NCBI RefSeq assembly: GCF_910596095.1
Contig: NC_056538.1
Span: 21,748,501-21,812,500, forward strand
Direction: 5' to 3'
From: Thunnus maccoyii
Lineage: Eukaryota; Chordata; Actinopteri; Scombriformes; Scombridae
DNA: 64,000 nucleotides
The notes below the pieces were generated by a model. The model was not told where the DNA came from, made no database searches, and saw nothing but the letters and a program-made list of their open reading frames with translations. Both the position numbers and the translations under genes were made by a program. Positions 24,594 to 36,800 of the stretch are shown in pieces. Numbering within the stretch: position 1 is the first letter of the stretch; every line of letters starts with the position of its first letter.

Positions 24594-25639
24594 CAGCCAC
24601 AGTACTGCTGTGTGGTCATTCATGTTTTGGCAATGTTTGTACGTCAAAATAACTGTAGTTACACAAGTACAAGGGAAGAAAATAGATATTAAGCCTTAAA
24701 AGATGCTTCAAATTGCATTGCACAATAGCATGAGCTGTTACACAGTAGACAGTTTTGACTTACTTGTCAAAGAACTATAGTTCTTTGAGAATTTACAATG
24801 TAGTATAAAGCCAAGAGGTTGTGCACAACAAGCTAGCAAAGCTCTGTTAACAGACCTGGTTCCTGTGCATGCGCAGTGGTGTCTTCCATACAAGGTACTG
24901 TTCTCCGGAAGCTGAAAATGTGATGCTGTTAATAGTCTTTTGAGCCATTTCTAAACAACAGTACTGTTTGTACTACTACTGTTAATAGTAGTCTTTGGGG
25001 TGAAGGAACGTGTCACCCAGTGCATTGGTCTAGCTCATTGTCGTGTTTTTAAATGATTTTTTAGACAACAGCGAAGTTCTACGGCACCCAAAGAATATAT
25101 CAGGTTTTAGATATTTATTGTTGGTTTAGCTCTGCTCATGAGATTTGTTGACAATAAGAAAAACATCACCAACCTTGTGCTTTAATGACATTACACAGGT
25201 GTTTTTGGAGTTTCCATTTTTTTGTTAGGCAGTATCTGCATTAGTGAACCTCAGGCAGCCAGGCAAATTAACTTTTCAGGCTTTCTTTCTTTCACTCTGT
25301 CTTTAATACCAGCGCTCAGGTCATCAATGTACAGACAAGGCTTGCAAAGAGAAGACAAAGAAGGGTAGTAAAAGTCCAATTTATATAGGTTCCACTTAAC
25401 ATCTGTTTCTACTCAAGTTTCTTGGTACATGAATCAATTTTGGCATAGAGTCAAAACACATGGTTTCTAGAAGTTACTCCACACATTTCCAGAATGTCCT
25501 GGCTTTGAGTCAACAGAAGCTGACATTCCTGAGAAGTGTCGTTTTCTATTCCAAGAAACTCAGAAACCCTTTTTGTGCCACATTTAAAAAGAATGCATCA
25601 ATACATTTTGAACATACATGGTTATAAATTACACTATTT

Positions 25640-25990
25640 CAATGAGTGAGAGGTCTTTGCTGTTGTATTTTATCTCATTTGTATATATGGAGAACAAGAG
25701 GGGAGATAAAACACACCCCTGTGGAACACCGCTGTTCAGGACAGTCAGTGGAGGTGTTATTAATACAGACTCATTGGGGCCTCTCTCTCAGGAACTCTCT
25801 GATCCACAGTACAAGGTTGTTGCTGATGTTCAGGTCACACAGGTATCTAAGGAGAAGATGAGGCTGGACCGTATTAGAAGCAGAAGAGGAATACATAAAA
25901 AGTACATAGACATATGTGTTGGCTTTGTCTAGATGACCATGTACTTTGCCAGGAGAGTGAGTGGCATCCTCCACACCTTGGCTGTCTTGG
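25640..25990 (-). mobile_element. CR1/Rex1-like LINE fragment
   Basis: Minus-strand translation gives SSASNTVQPHLLL, then LVLWIREFL, and in another frame NSGVPQGCVLSPLLFSIY. These are successive reverse transcriptase blocks of a non-LTR element. At least one frameshift separates the blocks near 25771. It is a short, inactive fragment. The clade is judged from motif flavour only. Confidence 0.7.
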
Positions 25991-26313
25991 TTAGCAAACT
26001 GTTTGTGATATGAGTTCCTTGCTCACTAGACACTCCATGTGGAGTGAGGTGTGAGGGGAATGATTGCCATTTTCAGAGCCATCACATCTCTTACCAGTTT
26101 GCTATGAAGCTTTTTTCATTGCTTGATGATATGGTGGACTGTTCCAATGTGGTTCAGAGACTTAAACAATGTTTTATATATTTCTCCTCATATCTGCTTA
26201 GCTATAACTTGATCTTTTACTTACTTTGGAAAGTTCTGACTTTCATCTGACTGTACATGTGGAAATACTAATCATGTTTTCAAATATAACACAAATGTAT
26301 TATGATATATTAC

Positions 26314-26373
<60 letters not shown>
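26314..26373. repeat. (TAA)n microsatellite
   Basis: About 20 uninterrupted copies of a three-base AT-only unit, about 250 bp upstream of gene E. Confidence 0.97.
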
Positions 26374-26624
26374 TATTACATACATTTAATTAAAAAAAAT
26401 TCGTAGGATATTCTATATCCACTATCATGGTCCTATTACATCATTTGTCTTTGTCATTCAGACTCCAGTAATCCACTTTCATAAATTAGGCGGGACTGCT
26501 GATGACCAATCCAGTGGCACTCTGTCATTAATAAGATGCTAGAATATAGCAAGGGTTACAGGGGATATAGTATATAGCTTGTCTCATTTCCTGCACTCTC
26601 TCTATTTGGGGGGTGTTTGACAGT

Positions 26625-29600
26625 ATGATTCCACTTGCCTTATTTTCCTTGATTAACTATGTCTGGGTCCTCACTTTAATTTATGCCCCAATTTCCATCT
26701 TCACCTCTCTATCCCCATCTGCAGCCAAAGTGTGCACTCTTCAAAACAGCTTTGAGCCAGGCTTCGTGGCAGAGGGTGACTATGTTATCGGGGGGATCTT
26801 CCCCCTTCACTATAACCAGGAGATGCCAGACCTCAACTGCACCTACAGACCACCACCAGTGAAGTGCAATGGGTGAGTTTAATAGGTTTGGATTAGAAAT
26901 CAGATTGGGGGTATTTAACTTAATATATTCAGTTGGATGTTGTGTGATTTTGTCTCAAAGAAACATGTTGTGACATTCTTATTCTATCAAATAGATTATG
27001 CAGGTTATATTTATGTGTACCACGCAAAATAAGTTATTTCTATATACAATGATGGCTTGACCTGACCTGCACTTTGAGTTTGAGTAAGATATTTAGGTTT
27101 TAGCAAAGAAAGTTCCAAAGAGAAAAGGTTTGTCTGTAATTCCCAAATCATTTCTAAATAATTTACAAAAAGTTTCCTGAAAAAAAGTGCTCCAAGAAAC
27201 CAACCAGAGAAAAGAAAAATGAAGAAAGAAAATTATTATTCATTTTTCATTTAAAAACATAATTTCTGAGACAGTTGTCAATCATTGGAAACGTTATTCA
27301 TCTATGCTGAATTTGTATGTATGTTTGTATTCATTGTATTCATTGTTCATATACAAACATACAAACATAATTTCTGAGAGTCAAGACAGCTATCAATCAC
27401 TGGAGACTTTATTCATCTATGTTGAATTTGTATGTTTGTTTTTATAAAAATTTGTATTCATTTTGCATGTTCAGCTGGCCTACTGTTGGAAATTATTGGA
27501 TAATGAGGAGCCTGAAAAATAAAGTGTTACCAGACACATATCTTGCTAAAATATCTTGCCAAAAAAAAATCTTATGCACTTAGATGCAGAGAGATGACTA
27601 ACTTTTACCTTTAAATTTTACCTTTTCTACACCTTTGCTGTGTTCAATGTGTGTGTGCATATGTGTGTCTGCTGAGGTACAGTTTTGATCCGAGGGCTTT
27701 CCGCTGGGCTCAGACTATGAGGCTGGCAGTGGAGGAGATAAACCAGAATATGGAGCTGTTGCCCAATTACACCCTTGGCTACAAAATCTTTGATTCATGT
27801 GCATATCCACTGACCGGCCAGAGGGCTGCTCTGGCTGTGTTGAACGGTTTGAGTGAGGACCACTCTCCCATGTGCAGAGGTGCCTCTCCACTCCTCGCTG
27901 TGATCGGGGAATCTGGTTCTGCTCAGTCTATCGTGGTATCAAGAATCCTGCAGCCGTTCAGAATCCCAATGGTTAGTTAGGATAATTATGTTCTGTTATA
28001 ATAGCCCAAAAACATGTGTTCTCAAAATATTACACTTTAATCTGTTCTTTATTAACCCTTTTTTACCCAGATCAGCTACTTCTCGTCATGTGCATGTTTG
28101 ACTGACAGAATAAAATATCCAACTTTCTTCAGAGTAATCCCTAATGATGACTATCAGGTGAGGGTTTAGCTTTAGATTTAAATGGGTTTCTACAGTATGT
28201 GGTCCGGTGTTGTCCTATGAAAACCTTGTACTTCCTAAACTCAACTTGAGTGGATGATATATTAGATTACATTACAGCATTAGACAAAGTACATATTAAA
28301 AAAAGCTTTATTGATTTCTCCGTCAGTTTACTTTGTTTTGTTTTTCTAAATATCTGAGTTATGACACAATAAAATTGGCACTTTTTTCCTGATCCTAGGT
28401 GAAGGCCATTGCCCAGCTGCTGGTACGCTTCAACTGGACTTGGGTGGGGCTGGTGCGAGGGGACCATGAATATGGGCGCTTCGCTGTGCAAGGTTTACTA
28501 AGAGAGCTACAGGGAACCAAAGTGTGTGTTGCGTACCGAGAAATGATCCCTCTGCTCTACAATCGCCAGAGGGCTCTGGAGATCATGCAGGTAGACACAA
28601 ACAAACACTGAATTTGAGTTATAGAAAAAGAGAGTTTTTATTTCACCTCAAGACCTCTTATAGTATGTGCTGATGACGAATTGATCCCAATAAAGCCCAT
28701 GTGTGAATAATGTTTGTGTTATTATAGCATGTTTTAAGTTATTTTGATGGTAAAAGTTTTGGTGTGTAAAATGAGACAATCCTGGGTTAGGGTTAACTAG
28801 ACTTAGTTTTAACAGCTTTATTTTTGCTTCTTCCTTATGAAACATTTTCCTCCTAGGTAATGCGTAGCTCTACAGCAAAAGTGGTGGTGGTATTTTCGGC
28901 CGAGGGGGAGATGACACCTTTCTTGAGGGACTACATGATGCAGAACATTACTGGAATCCAGTGGGTGGCTAGCGAGGCCTGGGTCACAGCATCTGTCTTT
29001 ACAGGGAGCGAGTATTACCCCTACCTGGGGGGCACCATTGGGTTTGGCATCAGAAAAGGTCATATCTCCAGACTCAGTGACTACCTGCTGACAGTAAATC
29101 CTCAGATGTATCCCAATAACCCACTGGTGCAGGAGCTGTGGGAGGCTCTGTATGGTTGCAATCCTTCTCTGTCCTCTGGTTCCCAGCTGCCTCCCTGCTC
29201 AGGGCAGGAGTCCCTGTTGGATCAGCATTCAGCTTACATGAATACATCCAGTCCTAGAGTTGCCTATAATGTCTATAAGGCTGTATATGCAATTGCTCAT
29301 TCCCTGCACAACCTACTACTCTGTCAACCAGACCAAGGGCCTTTCCTCAACAACTCATGTGCACAAAGCAACAACATACAACCCTGGCAGGTATTGTCTA
29401 GTATTCTTATTGATTATTGCACTGTAAATCTTGCTTGAGTATTTCATATTATTTATTGTCTTTCAAGCTCCAACACTACCTCCAGGAAGTGACATTCAGC
29501 ATTGCTGGGGAGGAGGTGAACTTTGACCTGAAGGGCGACTCCATACCCTATTATGATATCATCAACTGGCAGAGGGGCACAGGCGGTAACATTGAGTTTG

Positions 29601-31651
29601 TCAACGTGGGGTTGTTTGATGGAACCAAGCCTGCCGGAGAGGAGCTGGTGATCCAGGAGGACAGGATAGTGTGGGCAGGTCATCAGAGTGAGGCAAGCTG
29701 CTCACACTGTGTTTTTACCTTCATCAGATGCCACCTGTTGAAGTTCTGTAGGTTGAGGTGGAGGTAAGTCAGGTTGACAGGACAAGCTGGATCAGGTATG
29801 AGTTTGATCAAATTTATATTAGAGATGCAAATGCTCATCATATGACCTTGAAGTCCTTGTGGCTGGATTATTGTAAAATACAAACTACGGTGTTAGTAAT
29901 GTTTCAAATGTATGCTGATTATATTCAAATGAAACACTGCATTCCAAACCACAGACACAAAAACGTTCTCTCATGTTATGGCTATTTTTTTAAACAGCAA
30001 TGGGTGAATATTCTGGAGCCACAGTTGTTCCCATTTTACCAAACTTGTTGTTAAATTGAATGTAAGATTGTAAATATCTCATAAAAAAAATAACTTAATC
30101 CAGCCCTGATTGTGAAAATCTCAGCTAAGCTTCTCTACCATTTTCTTGCTGGCTGCATTTTCTGACAAAAGAGTTCAGGAACATGTATGGGCCACAACTA
30201 ATAATTACTTTTACTATTGATTAATCAAGAACTTTTTTTGTTTGGTCTATAAAATGTCAGAAAATAGAAAAATGCCTATCACAACTTCCTAGAAAAAACA
30301 GAGAAAAACAGCAAATCCTCACATTTTAGAAGCTGGAACCTGGAAATATTGATGTTTTTCATGATAAATGGCTTGAACAATAATGTGTTTTTTTCTGTTG
30401 ATGGACTAATCAAGTAAATGACTAATCATTTCGGCACACTAATCTGACACTGCAGAGCTGAAAGACACTATTGTCTGTGTGCTTCTTAGATGCCGGTGTC
30501 TGTATGCAGTGCCAGCTGTCTTCCAGGGTCCCGGAAGGCTGTCCGTCGTGGGGAGCCTGTCTGCTGCTTTGACTGTGTACCATGTGACAGTGGCAAAATT
30601 AGCAATCAGACAAGTGAGCTTTCAACCAAGCAATAAAGATGACAATTATATCTAATATATTTTATTGCAATCAGGTGATATTTGAATATGGAATTGTTTT
30701 AAATAAACTATTCCTTTGTATTTCTTTTAAATATTTTCTTACTCTTTAGATTCCATAGAGTGCACATTTTGTCCTGAGGACTTCTGGTCAAACAACGACA
30801 GAACAGCCTGCATCCCAAAGAAAGTGGAGTTCTTGGCCTATGATTCCTTGGGTATAGCCCTAACAGTGATCTCTGTTGTGGGTGCCTGTCTTACTATAGC
30901 GGTCCTTGCAGTCTTCTTCCATCACAGAAACACAGCCATAGTCCGTGTGAATAACTCTGAACTCAGCTTCTTCATCCTGTTTGCGCTGACTCTGTGTTTC
31001 CTGTGTTCTCTTGTGTTCATTGGAGAGCCAACAGCTTGGTCCTGCATGCTGCGCCACACAGCCTTCAGCATCACATTTTCACTTTGCATCTCCTGCATAC
31101 TGGGGAAGACTCTGGTGGTGTTGGCTGCTTTCACTGCCACCAGGCCAGGAAACAACATTATGAAGTGGCTGGGGCCCAAACAGCAGAGGGCCATTATCTT
31201 TAGCTGCACTCTGATTCAGGTGATTATTTGTGCTGCCTGGCTCATTGATGCTCCCCCTTACCCATCCCGAAATACACAATATGAACGTTCAAAAATCATA
31301 CTGGAGTGTAGTGTGGGCTCTAGCCTTGCATTCTGGTGCGTTCTGGGATATATTGGTCTGCAGGCCTGTCTGTGTTTCATTCTGGCCTTTCTAGCCCGAA
31401 AGTTGCCGGGGAACTTCAATGAGGCCAAGTTTATCACTTTCAGCATGTTGATCTTTTGTGCTGTGTGGCTGGCATTCATCCCTGCTTATATCAGCTCTCC
31501 TGGAAATTATGCCGATGCAGTGGAGTCATTTGCCATTCTGGCCTCCAGCTTTGGCTTGTTGTTCTGTCTGTTCGCCCCAAAGTGTTATATTATTTTACTG
31601 AAGCCTGAAAAGAATACAAAACAGCATCTGATGGGAAAAGAAAAGAAGTGA
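26625..31651 (+). CDS. Gene E: V2R-like receptor, eight exons, one GC-AG intron
   Basis: Frame-intact receptor of 866 aa. Exons: 26625-26872, 27683-27971, 28071-28157, 28399-28590, 28857-29390, 29468-29692, 30490-30613 and 30750-31651. The signal peptide is hydrophobic from [20 protein letters not shown]. The VFT has [33 protein letters not shown] and WVASEAW; the CRD has CCFDCVPC; the 7TM has [18 protein letters not shown] and ends [13 protein letters not shown]. The usual single VFT exon is divided by introns after ...DDYQ and ...EIMQ. The intron after exon 4 can only be spliced in phase with a GC donor (GAG followed by GCAAGC), a rare but accepted class. Weak TATA-like sequence lies near 26563-26577, and AATAAA at 31877-31882. 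Divergent from D and convergent with F. The alternative is a splice-site mutation in exon 4, but coding sequence is otherwise clean. Confidence 0.9.
27253..27470. repeat. 108-bp tandem duplication in intron 1 of gene E
   Basis: Two copies start ACATAATTTCTGAGA and continue through TTATTCATCTATG and TGAATTTGTATG. They differ by several substitutions and small indels. Confidence 0.85.
30193..30440. mobile_element. dispersed fish repeat in intron 4 of gene E
   Basis: Starts near GGGCCACAACTAATAATTAC with ATTGATTAATC, contains TTTGGTCTATAAAATGTCAG and TTTTAGAAGCTGGAA, and ends with GACTAATC motifs inverted relative to the start. I recognise this as a common short fish interspersed repeat, probably a MITE. 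Family not assigned. Confidence 0.65.
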
Positions 31652-32334
31652 TATGCCTGAAGTTAACCTTTTAAAAAAGCATTTCTATTCAATGTTTAAT
31701 GTTTAAAGATAAATGTTTTAATGTTAAATTAAACGTGATTTAGTTCACATTTGTATAGACTGGACTGTGACTGTTGTATATTGCAGCATTACAAATGTAG
31801 TGCAGTGGTAAAAGAAATAAATAAGTACATATGCAAGGACCATATCACTCTAATGTACTAATACATATTTTAAAGAAATAAAGATGTGAAGTGTTCAATA
31901 TTCTTTGAAGATTCTGAGGTTCAGTTTGTTGGGAAAAGACTTTCTGCTGATCTTCTACCCTGCTACAACTATGAGCGCCAATCCAAAGTTAATGAATTTA
32001 GAGTTTTACACACTAGACAGGAAAATCAGTAGTAATTTAATAATAATTATTAGCTTACAGTTTATAATCAGTATTAATTATTGATTACATACTGTGAGCT
32101 ATTGTAATGTAACATGTTCAGGCTTTTGTCCTGAGGGAACATAAAACAGATTGTGTATAGTGAAATGTTAGGGGAGGGTCAGGCAAAGGGAATAGATATG
32201 ACAAAAAATATGGAATTGTGAACTATAATGAGCATGCCTGAAGTTTAATCAGCTGTTAATGCTGATTCTTCAGTAGGCATTAGTACACATGGGCAGCAAA
32301 TAAATGATATACATACCAGATTCAAGTGAAACAT

Positions 32335-32870
32335 TTTTATTTAAAATACAATCAGTCAATCAAATTGTAAATATAGCATAATCTGTACATTGTAGATAAT
32401 TCAAAATGCTTCACATAAAAACATAGACATCAAGAGAATAAATAAAACAATTAAAACAATACAGAATTCCAGAATTATAATAAAAACAAGCTTAACACTT
32501 GATTATCATATTATTAAATAAAAACATTTAAAAACAATTTAAAAAATGGATGCAAAAGTTTTTAGCTAGTTTTTAAAAGACACTACTGAAGTTGCCTGTT
32601 TCATGTGTTCTGGTGGGCTGTTCCAAAGTTTAGGTACATAGATGGAAAGAACTGCATCTCCAATATTTTTTCTGAGAAAGCAGCTTAGTATTGAAGGACC
32701 TAAGGGCTTGTGCAGGAATATATGGGTTTAAAAGTCTGGTTAAATGGACCAGACATAAGCCATTTAAGGCTTTGCAAACCAGTAAAAGGACCTGAAAATC
32801 AATTCTTAAAGTTACAGTGAGCCAATGTAATGAAGGTAGAATGGGTGTGATGTGGTCTCTCCTTGTTTTG
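32335..32870 (+). mobile_element. dispersed fish repeat, LINE-like
   Basis: Includes ATTCAAAATGCTTCACATAA, then GGGCTGTTCCAAAGTTTAGG, TTTAAGGCTTTGCAAACCAG and GGGTGTGATGTGGTCTCTC. This string order is typical of a widespread fish repeat also seen, in its first part only, at 41535-41690. The family is not assigned and it is non-coding. Confidence 0.65.
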
Positions 32871-33257
32871 CTAGGTTAAAAGCCTTAAAGGGGCATTGCA
32901 CTAATTGATTCCCATGGAGCAATGAGTGGTAAAGGTAGTGACTGGCTTCCACACCACTCATGGATACTCCATTTAGATGTGTCAATATAATGAGAACATT
33001 GCCCTTGATAAAAAAAAGTACTAGTAGTAATTATATTTTTCACCCAATTTCATTTCTTATTTCTTGGGTTGGAGGACAAGGTATTCAGCATGCCAAGGCT
33101 GAAGTAACTCACACATGCATTGGTAATGTTAATCTCAGGCACATCAGGCTTCCAGTTTTTAACAACTACTTGCATCTTTGTGTTGCAGTCTGAGGCCTCC
33201 AGTTGTCACACTGTGTCAAATCACTGACACTCAAGAGGTGATTCACAGTTCCAGAAA

Positions 33258-33430
33258 AAGGGGAGTGGTGGTCAAATGGTTACTGTGCATGCCACATAAC
33301 TGCAATCTCCCTGGCTTGACCCCAGCCTCGTTGCATGTCATACCCATCTCTCTCTCTCTCCTTATTTCCTGTCTGCCTCTTCACTGCTCACTATCCCATA
33401 AAGGACATAACAATAACCTTAAAAAAAAAA
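33258..33430 (+). mobile_element. tRNA-derived SINE
   Basis: The head carries an A-box-like GGTCAAATGGTT and a B-box-like GGCTTGACCCC (33313-33323). The body has TGTCATACCCATC, a CT repeat and TTTCCTGTCTGCCTCTTCAC. The tail is AAAGGACATAACAATAACC followed by A10. This is the layout of common fish tRNA-type SINEs. No clear target duplication is seen. Confidence 0.75.
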
Positions 33431-33850
33431 GATGCAGTGTTTTGAATGAGGTCACAAAGGGGAGGCTTAGAGCTTGAGATGTCTCAGGTTCTCGAATCTT
33501 TGGGCAAAGCCTTCTAGAAGACAATATTACAGATACTATAGCTTGTAACACTATAGTATAGTAACCTGTAGTCATTAGAAGTCCACTAAAAGAAATTCAG
33601 ATTTAAAAGGTTAATGGAAGTGATAGAGCTAAGAGAAATTGTACAGTAATAGGAAATAGTATCCACAGATCCCAGTCTGTTATTTACTTATTTATTTTGG
33701 CATCAAAGTGTGCAAATATCAACTTGTTCATGTGGCTTTTAATTTTGTTCCATATTCAAATATACAAACTTTCTGTTTTTATTTCAACTATGAAAATTAA
33801 TTTCAAATATCAGATGTGTGTTTCTGTTCACTTCACGTACTATGTTAAAT

Positions 33851-36800
33851 TTATCTGGGATATTTCCCAGTCATGCCTTTCTTAATGTTTCTCTCAGGCT
33901 GCAGTAAAATTATGTAACATTTGGGAACAAAAATACACAGTAAAAGTCCAAAACTAGAGGCTAAAATTGCAAATATTTCCACAGCCACAGTGAACTTCCC
34001 AGGAGAGCTGACGTAGGCTGGGATGAAAGATATCCATACAGCCCAGAAGATCAGCATACTGAAGGTGATGAGCTTCGCCTCATTGAAGGTATCAGGCAGC
34101 TTGCGTCCCAGGAAAGCCAGGAGGAGGCACAGGAAGGCCAGTAGGCCAATGTAGCCTAGGACCAGATAAAATCCAGGGGGCCATGGTTCCTTACACTCCA
34201 CAACAATCTACAGTATATTATGTCAAATAATATCAATCATTGCATAAGAGTGTGCAATAACTTACTACATATGATCAGGTTCGACTTTTTTTCTGATTTC
34301 AAGAATAAACATTAAAGCACCTATGCGTAGGCGACTCCTAGAGGCAGAATCAAAAAAGACACTGCGACCATCAAAGCATGTTACTTACTTTTCCAGTTGA
34401 GGCTTGGTATGTTGGGTTCCTGAATGGGAATGGAGGCGCGCCCAACAGCCAACCAGTACAGAGACAAACCTGGGGGTTAATAAAGGAACATGCACTGATT
34501 GTTGACAAAAGGTGTACAAATTCTTTTTATAAATTTCATCAGGTGACTCTTGGTGATCACAAATTGAGGTTAAAATAAATCCAGAGGCTTCCCACCTGAG
34601 GGGCTGTAGTGCAGAGGATCAGAGTTCTCTGTTGGGATGGACCAAACAGCTTTAGAGCCCTGGAACCAGGTGTGTTAGCCCGAAAGGCTGAGAGAACCAC
34701 AATGGTCTTAACGAGGAGGCAGGACAGACAGAGGACAAAGCTGATACCGAAGGCTGCCTGCCGGAGTCTACATGTCCACACAGATGGCTGACCAATGAAC
34801 ACCAAGGAACACAAGAAGCAGAGCTTGAGTGACAGGAGAAGCAAGAAACTTATTTCTGAGTTGTTGGCCTTGACGATGGGCGTGGAGCGGAAATGGTGAA
34901 AGACAGTGGTGATGATTGTTGTCAGGATGACACCCAGCACTGTGAGTGCCACCAGTATGATGCCCATGGTGTCATAGAAAGACAGGAATTCTTCTACCCC
35001 GGCGATGCATTTAACATTGTCTTTGTCTGACCAGTAGTATTCAGGACATTTTGTGCACTCAGTGGAACCTTTGAGGACACACAAAGTAGACAAACACTGT
35101 ATAAAGACACATACAAACTCTCACTGAACATAAAGCAGTTGACAATTGTGCTACATTTTAATGGTTTTCATGTCTCTGTGTGGTTTACATGATTTGAAAT
35201 ATATATGAATACACAAAATGTGTATGGACTACCGGTCTGATTGCTGATCTCTCCATCAGCACAGCGCAAACAGTCAAAGCAGCAGTGGGGCTGTCCTGGA
35301 CGTCTGGCCTGCCTGCTGCCAGGGGGGCATGGTGCACTACACTGGGACACAGGCACCTGGACAAAGGACCGGATAAAAGCGAAGGATGAAAAATAATATG
35401 AATTTAAAGAATGTAGCCCAGATTGTATTTTTGTATCATAAATCATTTTTGGAGGACATGCAGCACAACCTACCTGTGATTGTCCTTTTGTCCATACAAT
35501 GGAGCTTTTCTCCATCTGCAGCTGTTGTCCTAAAGGAGCTGAACCATCATAGCTTCCCACTTTGATGAATCTAAACACAAAATAAATTCTTTATATTGAT
35601 CACAAATTGCAAAAACATGCAGGTCATACAATGTAACAATATTGCTTCATAAACTATTCCCTTTCTGTCATTAGTGCATAGGTAGTTGTTGCTATAATTT
35701 TGTTCTTAAAAAGACAGTTGTTGCGCTTAGGTGTTAGGTGAAAATTTCACCTAATTTCATCATTGCTGTCCTTCTGCCAGTTAATGATGTCATAGAGAGG
35801 GACCGGCTCTCCGTTGGAATCAAAGTATACCTTCTCCTCAAACTGGGTGGTGAAATTCACTGTCTTCAGATAGTGCAGCAACTGCATGGAGGAAGAGAAA
35901 GAAAGTAAAAAAACAGAAAAGAGAGTTTAACTAAGGATAAGCCAGAAAATAAAAACTCTAGGAATAAATCCAATATTCACATGCATATTCATGTATATAT
36001 TTCATAGAAGCTTAACTTACCTGCCTGGAAGAAAATGATTTCTTTTTGTTACACATTCCTTTCAGGTCACAGCTCAACAAATGGTGCAGAGCATGGGCAA
36101 TGGCATACACAGCTTTATACACATTATAGGATATTCTGACTTGAGAAATGTCAGTGTAACTGCTATCAGTGAGCCTTAGATTCTCTGAACCAGTGCATAC
36201 AGGCTTTTCAGCAGTACTTTTATAGTTTTCATCAAATGACTGATTGATGGTGCTTGTTTTCCCCACAATAGGAATAACCAGGGACACAGACTGAGAGTCA
36301 GGTTTGTCCAGGGCACCAGTAGCATCTTCTTTTAATCTGTCTCCCAAAAACTGTAGTCTGCAGCCAAAAAGCTCTTCCCAGAACATGTTGACAAATTCCA
36401 TGCCAGGTTCAGGAGAGGGGCGGACATTCAACAAGAACTCTTTCAAGCCAGGAATATGGACTGCAGGGAAGGAGAATCCCAGCGTGCCCTCCAGAAGAGG
36501 GTGGAAGCGGGGTGAGGTCAGCAGGCTCGCAGTCACCCAGGCTTCACTGGCTACCCACTGTATCCCTGTCACATTCCTCTGAGCCAGCTGGAAAATTAAG
36601 CATAAATAGAGAAAGTTGACAAGCAAACAGATTACCACGAGCAGTAAAAAAATATATATCATGTTATCTATATTTTACGCCCCACCATGTACATTAGCTA
36701 AGATGAAGCATGCTCACCTCTGAGAGCAACTCCAACAGCTGTCCCTCTGTGGCAAAGACCACCACTACCTGTGCTGTTGACCTCTGCAGCCTGTCTGTCA

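Larger units (their letters stand above)
23332..26624. other. intergenic between divergent genes D and E
   Basis: Holds a TATA-like box for gene D, a dispersed fish repeat (23770-24593), a CR1/Rex1-like LINE fragment (25640-25990) and a (TAA)n microsatellite. I recognise nothing in 24594-25640 or 25990-26310. No gene is supported. Confidence 0.6.
31652..33850. other. intergenic between convergent genes E and F
   Basis: Contains the polyadenylation signal of E, a dispersed repeat (32335-32870), a tRNA-derived SINE (33258-33430) and a minus-strand AATAAA for F at 33691-33696. The remaining AT-rich DNA shows nothing I recognise. Confidence 0.6.

Noticed and set aside
34208-34388. Treating gene F's second 7TM gap as a deletion or stop
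   Set aside because: The flanking 81-bp and 357-bp exons align with the family end to end when joined at GT-AG sites.
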